NCBI RefSeq assembly: GCF_007655135.1
Contig: NC_045129.1
Span: 36,953,122 to 37,017,121, forward strand
Reading direction: 5' to 3'
DNA from: Punica granatum
Lineage: Eukaryota; Streptophyta; Magnoliopsida; Myrtales; Lythraceae
DNA length: 64,000 nt
Shown: one piece after another, positions 60,954-64,000 of the stretch
How the letters are laid out: every line of letters starts with the position of its first letter
How positions within the stretch are numbered: position 1 is the first letter of the stretch
The notes under the pieces: generated by a model
Told to the model about the DNA's origin: nothing
The model's database searches: none
What the model saw: only the letters and a program-made list of their open reading frames with translations
Position numbers and translations under genes: made by a program

Positions 60954-63900
60954 ATGCTCGTATCTGCTCTCTTAACCTCGGTCGGGATAAACACAGGCCT
61001 CTGTTGCTTATTCTTCACGTTATATTCGGTACTAAGGAAGCAGCCGATTAACTATGAGGTCTATGTGCCCCGCTTGCTTGCTGAAGGCAAGTCTAGGAGG
61101 AGAAGCCGTTTTAACCTTGAGAGGCTAATACCTTCTCCTGGTTGGGTAAAGAAGGCATGGCAGCTCACTGAAGATGAACTCTTGTCTATGTCGGGTTTGG
61201 ACGCTGTAGTTTTTATGCGAATTATAATTTTCAGGTAACTCAAGATCTCGTTCTATACAACTGTCTTCCTAAATATCATCCTTGTCCAATTACTTTGGTA
61301 TCAAGGGTGTAAATTTCATCGAATAATATAATCTCCTTTCCGAACTTCCATTTCGAAATGAAATTTTGCAGCTTGAGAGTATTTGGATTCGCGGGGATCA
61401 TTGGACTCTTTATTCTTCTTCCAGTAAATACCAGCGGGGATCAGCTGACTAATGTGGACTTTTCTGATCTATCGAACAACTCATTGGACGTATTTACCAT
61501 CTCAAATGTAAATAACGGCTCATCCAAGTGAGTTGCTGCTTCTCGATTTATTGCCATATAACCACTATTCATGGCTCCTGTATGCTTCAGCTGCGGTTAC
61601 TTTGTCAGCTGAGCAAAGCGCCGTGTTTTGATTGATCGAACGAACAAATTTAAGTAATCTTATTACCAAACATAGGTTCTTTAAGCAGTGAGGTTCTCGT
61701 AGTTCTATTCTGTCCGTGATATGACGAAAGAAAATGCTTTCTTTGCAATTCTTCGGTAGGTTGTGGGTTCACTTTGGTGCTGTGTATCTTGTCACCGCAT
61801 TCGTCTGCTACCTTCTTTATTATGTGAGTACTTTTTGCTTTATCATCTTCTTTTTTTTCCTTTGGAATCTGGTATTCAATACTATCATTCCCTATATTGA
61901 TGAGAGATTAATCTTTCTGATACTCAATTCCGAGAAAGCTTTATGTTCTTGTTTTTAATCCTTCTATACTGTCGGAAAACAAAGTATATGAATTCTCACT
62001 GATCAGCCAAATTCTTTTCTTTGTGATCGAGTGGAGTAAAACTGGTGTTTGAAAAAAATCTGCAGGAATATAACTATATTTCGTCGAAGAGGGTTGCTTA
62101 CTTTTATGCGTCGAAGCCTCAGCCGGAACAGTTCACCATCTTAGTTCGCAGTATCCCTGTGTCCCGAGGGAGCAGTGTCAGTGATAGCGTGGACAAGTTC
62201 TTTCGAGAATACCATCCCTCTACGTATCTGTCACATGTGGTTGTTCGTCGAACAAACAAGTTAAGGAATCTTATTGTAAGTACTTTTGGCTGCCTGTTTG
62301 TATACTGCGCTTTTTTTTCTCTGTTCATATTTGTGCAATTCGAAATTATGCTGATCACTGGTATATCTTCATTCTGATCAAATCTTCAACTTGTCAATCT
62401 CAAATCTTTCTCTAGAACAATGCAAATAAATTGTATAGAAGGATCATCCATCTGCAGTCAGATTCCGATCAGACGCACCGGCAATGCGATTGTTTCGGTC
62501 TGTTTGGGCGCAAAGTCGATCTTGTGGATCACTATGAAAAGAAGCTCGAAGACTTGGAGGAAAACTTGCGGTTGCAGCAGTCCGATGTCTCATTGGCAAC
62601 CGAAGTATGTTCCATCTCTTTCACTCTAAACTCTTGGTTGAGCCCATAGCTTGGATGATTAGATGTTTGTTCCAGTTCTGATAATACTGAAAACTATTGT
62701 TTGGTCTTTCATACTCCTTTTTGTCCATTATCGGTGTAGGAAGTTCGAGCAGCCTTTGTTTCCTTCAACTCTCGCTACGCCACTGCTACTGCTTTCCACA
62801 TGCAACAGTCGATCAATCCCACGCACTGGCTCACCGAGGAAGCTCCTGAACCTCATGATGTTTATTGGCCGTTCTTTTCCTCATCCTTCATGAAGAGATG
62901 GATATCCAAGCTGGTCGTGATAGTATCCTGTATCCTCCTGACGATTCTATTCCTCATTCCTGTTCTGGTCGTACAAGGTCTCACCAACCTAAGTCAGTTG
63001 GAGGTTTGGTTCCCCTTCCTTAAGAGCGTCCTAACAATGTAAGTCCTTTGATTTCACAATTGCTGTTAGTGTCAAACTATGCGTCATTTACCCTGTTGAT
63101 GCATTTTCCTGGCGGCTTAAGCTTCTGAGCAAATCCATAACTCAACAGGACACCAAGGCGGAAAATCTGGTTTCCAATCTTGATAAACATTTCAATTCTA
63201 TGTTATGACAATCTGTATCTGTGCATGCTAAACCCGGCTGCTCACTTGCCTAGTCCTCAACCTTTTCTCTTTATCCGGCTTTTGCAGAACAGTTGTCAGT
63301 CAAGTGGTAACAGGCTACCTTCCCAGTCTCATACTTCAATTGTTCCTGAAAATTGTGCCTCCGATAATGGAGTTCCTCTCATCTATTCAAGGGTACATCT
63401 CCCAGAGTGCGATACAGAAGAGCGCCTGCAACAAAGTGCTTTGGTTCACAATATGGAACATTTTCTTCGCGACTGTGTTTTCTGGGTCCGTTCTGTATCA
63501 AGTCTCCATATTCCTCGATCCAAAGAACATCCCCTCCAAGCTTGCTGTTTCCGTTCCAGCACAGGTGATTGTCTCTCCAATACCGACATTTAAACTTCAT
63601 AAATTTTTCTCTATAGCATGGAATAGAAGTTGCAGACATAATATTTTCATTTTCCTTCCATCGTGAACTACATAACATCATGCACGATCAAAATTTTGTT
63701 CGCTACCTAACTTCTGTTGACATTCATGAATTCCTGTCTTCTGATGTTCGTTTTTTCTTTCTTTCGGATACAGTCCTCGTTCTTCATAGCCTATGTTGTC
63801 ACTTCTGGGTGGACAAGCACCTCATCGGAACTCTTTCGAATAATTCCTTTCATCTGTAGTTTAGTAAAGAGGCCTTTTGTGAAAACCAACCCAGACGATG

Positions 63901-64000
63901 AACTTGAAGTTCCATCCATGCCCTTCCACCAGGACATCCCAAGGATTCTCTTCTTCAGTCTACTCGGGATTACGTATTTCTTTCTCGCTCCTCTGATTCT
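60954..64000 (+). CDS. OSCA: OSCA2/HYP1-like calcium-permeable channel (CSC1-like), 5' part, cut by window end
   Basis: OSCA/TMEM63 proteins are mechanosensitive, osmolarity-gated cation channels of the plasma membrane. Exons seen: 60954-61234, 61372-61527, 61760-61823, 62066-62275, 62416-62604, 62740-63038, 63288-63564, 63774-64000 (open at the edge), about 567 codons. The first helix is in [20 protein letters not shown]. The N-terminal segment resembles HYP1 (OSCA2 clade): [42 protein letters not shown]. The cytosolic RNA-recognition-like loop carries [29 protein letters not shown] and [20 protein letters not shown]. Membrane helices resume at [23 protein letters not shown]221 pore helices begin [20 protein letters not shown]. 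The last exons are outside the window. Confidence 0.95.

Overview
The window is a stretch of plant nuclear genome, almost certainly from a eudicot. Genes are interrupted by many short AT-rich GT-AG introns, intergenic DNA is AT-rich, and every gene product belongs to a plant family: cytokinin dehydrogenase, MoCo sulfurase ABA3, PHO1, plant-type integrin-linked-like kinase, GNOM, OSCA. The species cannot be told from the sequence. No bacterial, organellar or CRISPR features were seen.

Layout. At 1-516 (minus) is the first exon of a cytokinin dehydrogenase gene that runs off the left edge; its core promoter and start codon are duplicated in tandem. From about 2.0 to 13.5 kb lies a transposon-rich block: a 5'-truncated decayed LINE (about 2.3-5.4 kb, minus), a non-autonomous element with long inverted arms around a GC-rich core (6.08-7.69 kb), and a complete but dead Ty3/Gypsy element (8,195-13,548, minus) whose 1,470-codon gag-pol frame is broken only by point nonsense changes.

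From 14 kb on the DNA is gene-rich: ABA3 (22 coding exons, plus), PHO1-family phosphate exporter (13 exons, plus), p24-delta cargo receptor (4 exons, plus), ankyrin-repeat ILK kinase (11 exons, minus), a plastid-type DUF3110 protein (5 exons, minus), the Qb-SNARE VTI1 (5 exons, minus), the ARF-GEF GNOM (2 coding exons, minus), proteasome subunit RPN6 (one coding exon, minus), an unrecognised single-pass membrane protein (2 exons, minus) and the first eight coding exons of an OSCA2/HYP1-like channel (plus, cut by the right edge). Exon boundaries below were read by hand from splice sites, reading-frame phase and family conservation; the coding lengths all close in frame.

The genes are independent transcription units, as usual in plants. 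Themes shared by chance or neighbourhood: hormone and stress biology (CKX, ABA3, ILK, OSCA) and endomembrane traffic (p24, VTI1, GNOM). Small repeats punctuate the gene-rich part: two SINEs of one family at 40 kb, one with a perfect 12-bp target duplication, a MITE-like repeat in an ILK intron with a relative at 43.5 kb, an 81-bp tandem duplication at 44.2 kb and a MITE at 58.3 kb. I saw no clear sign of a wholly new biological system; the strongest leads are the duplicated CKX promoter, the candidate gene-capturing inverted-arm element, and the methylation-type decay of the Ty3/Gypsy element.
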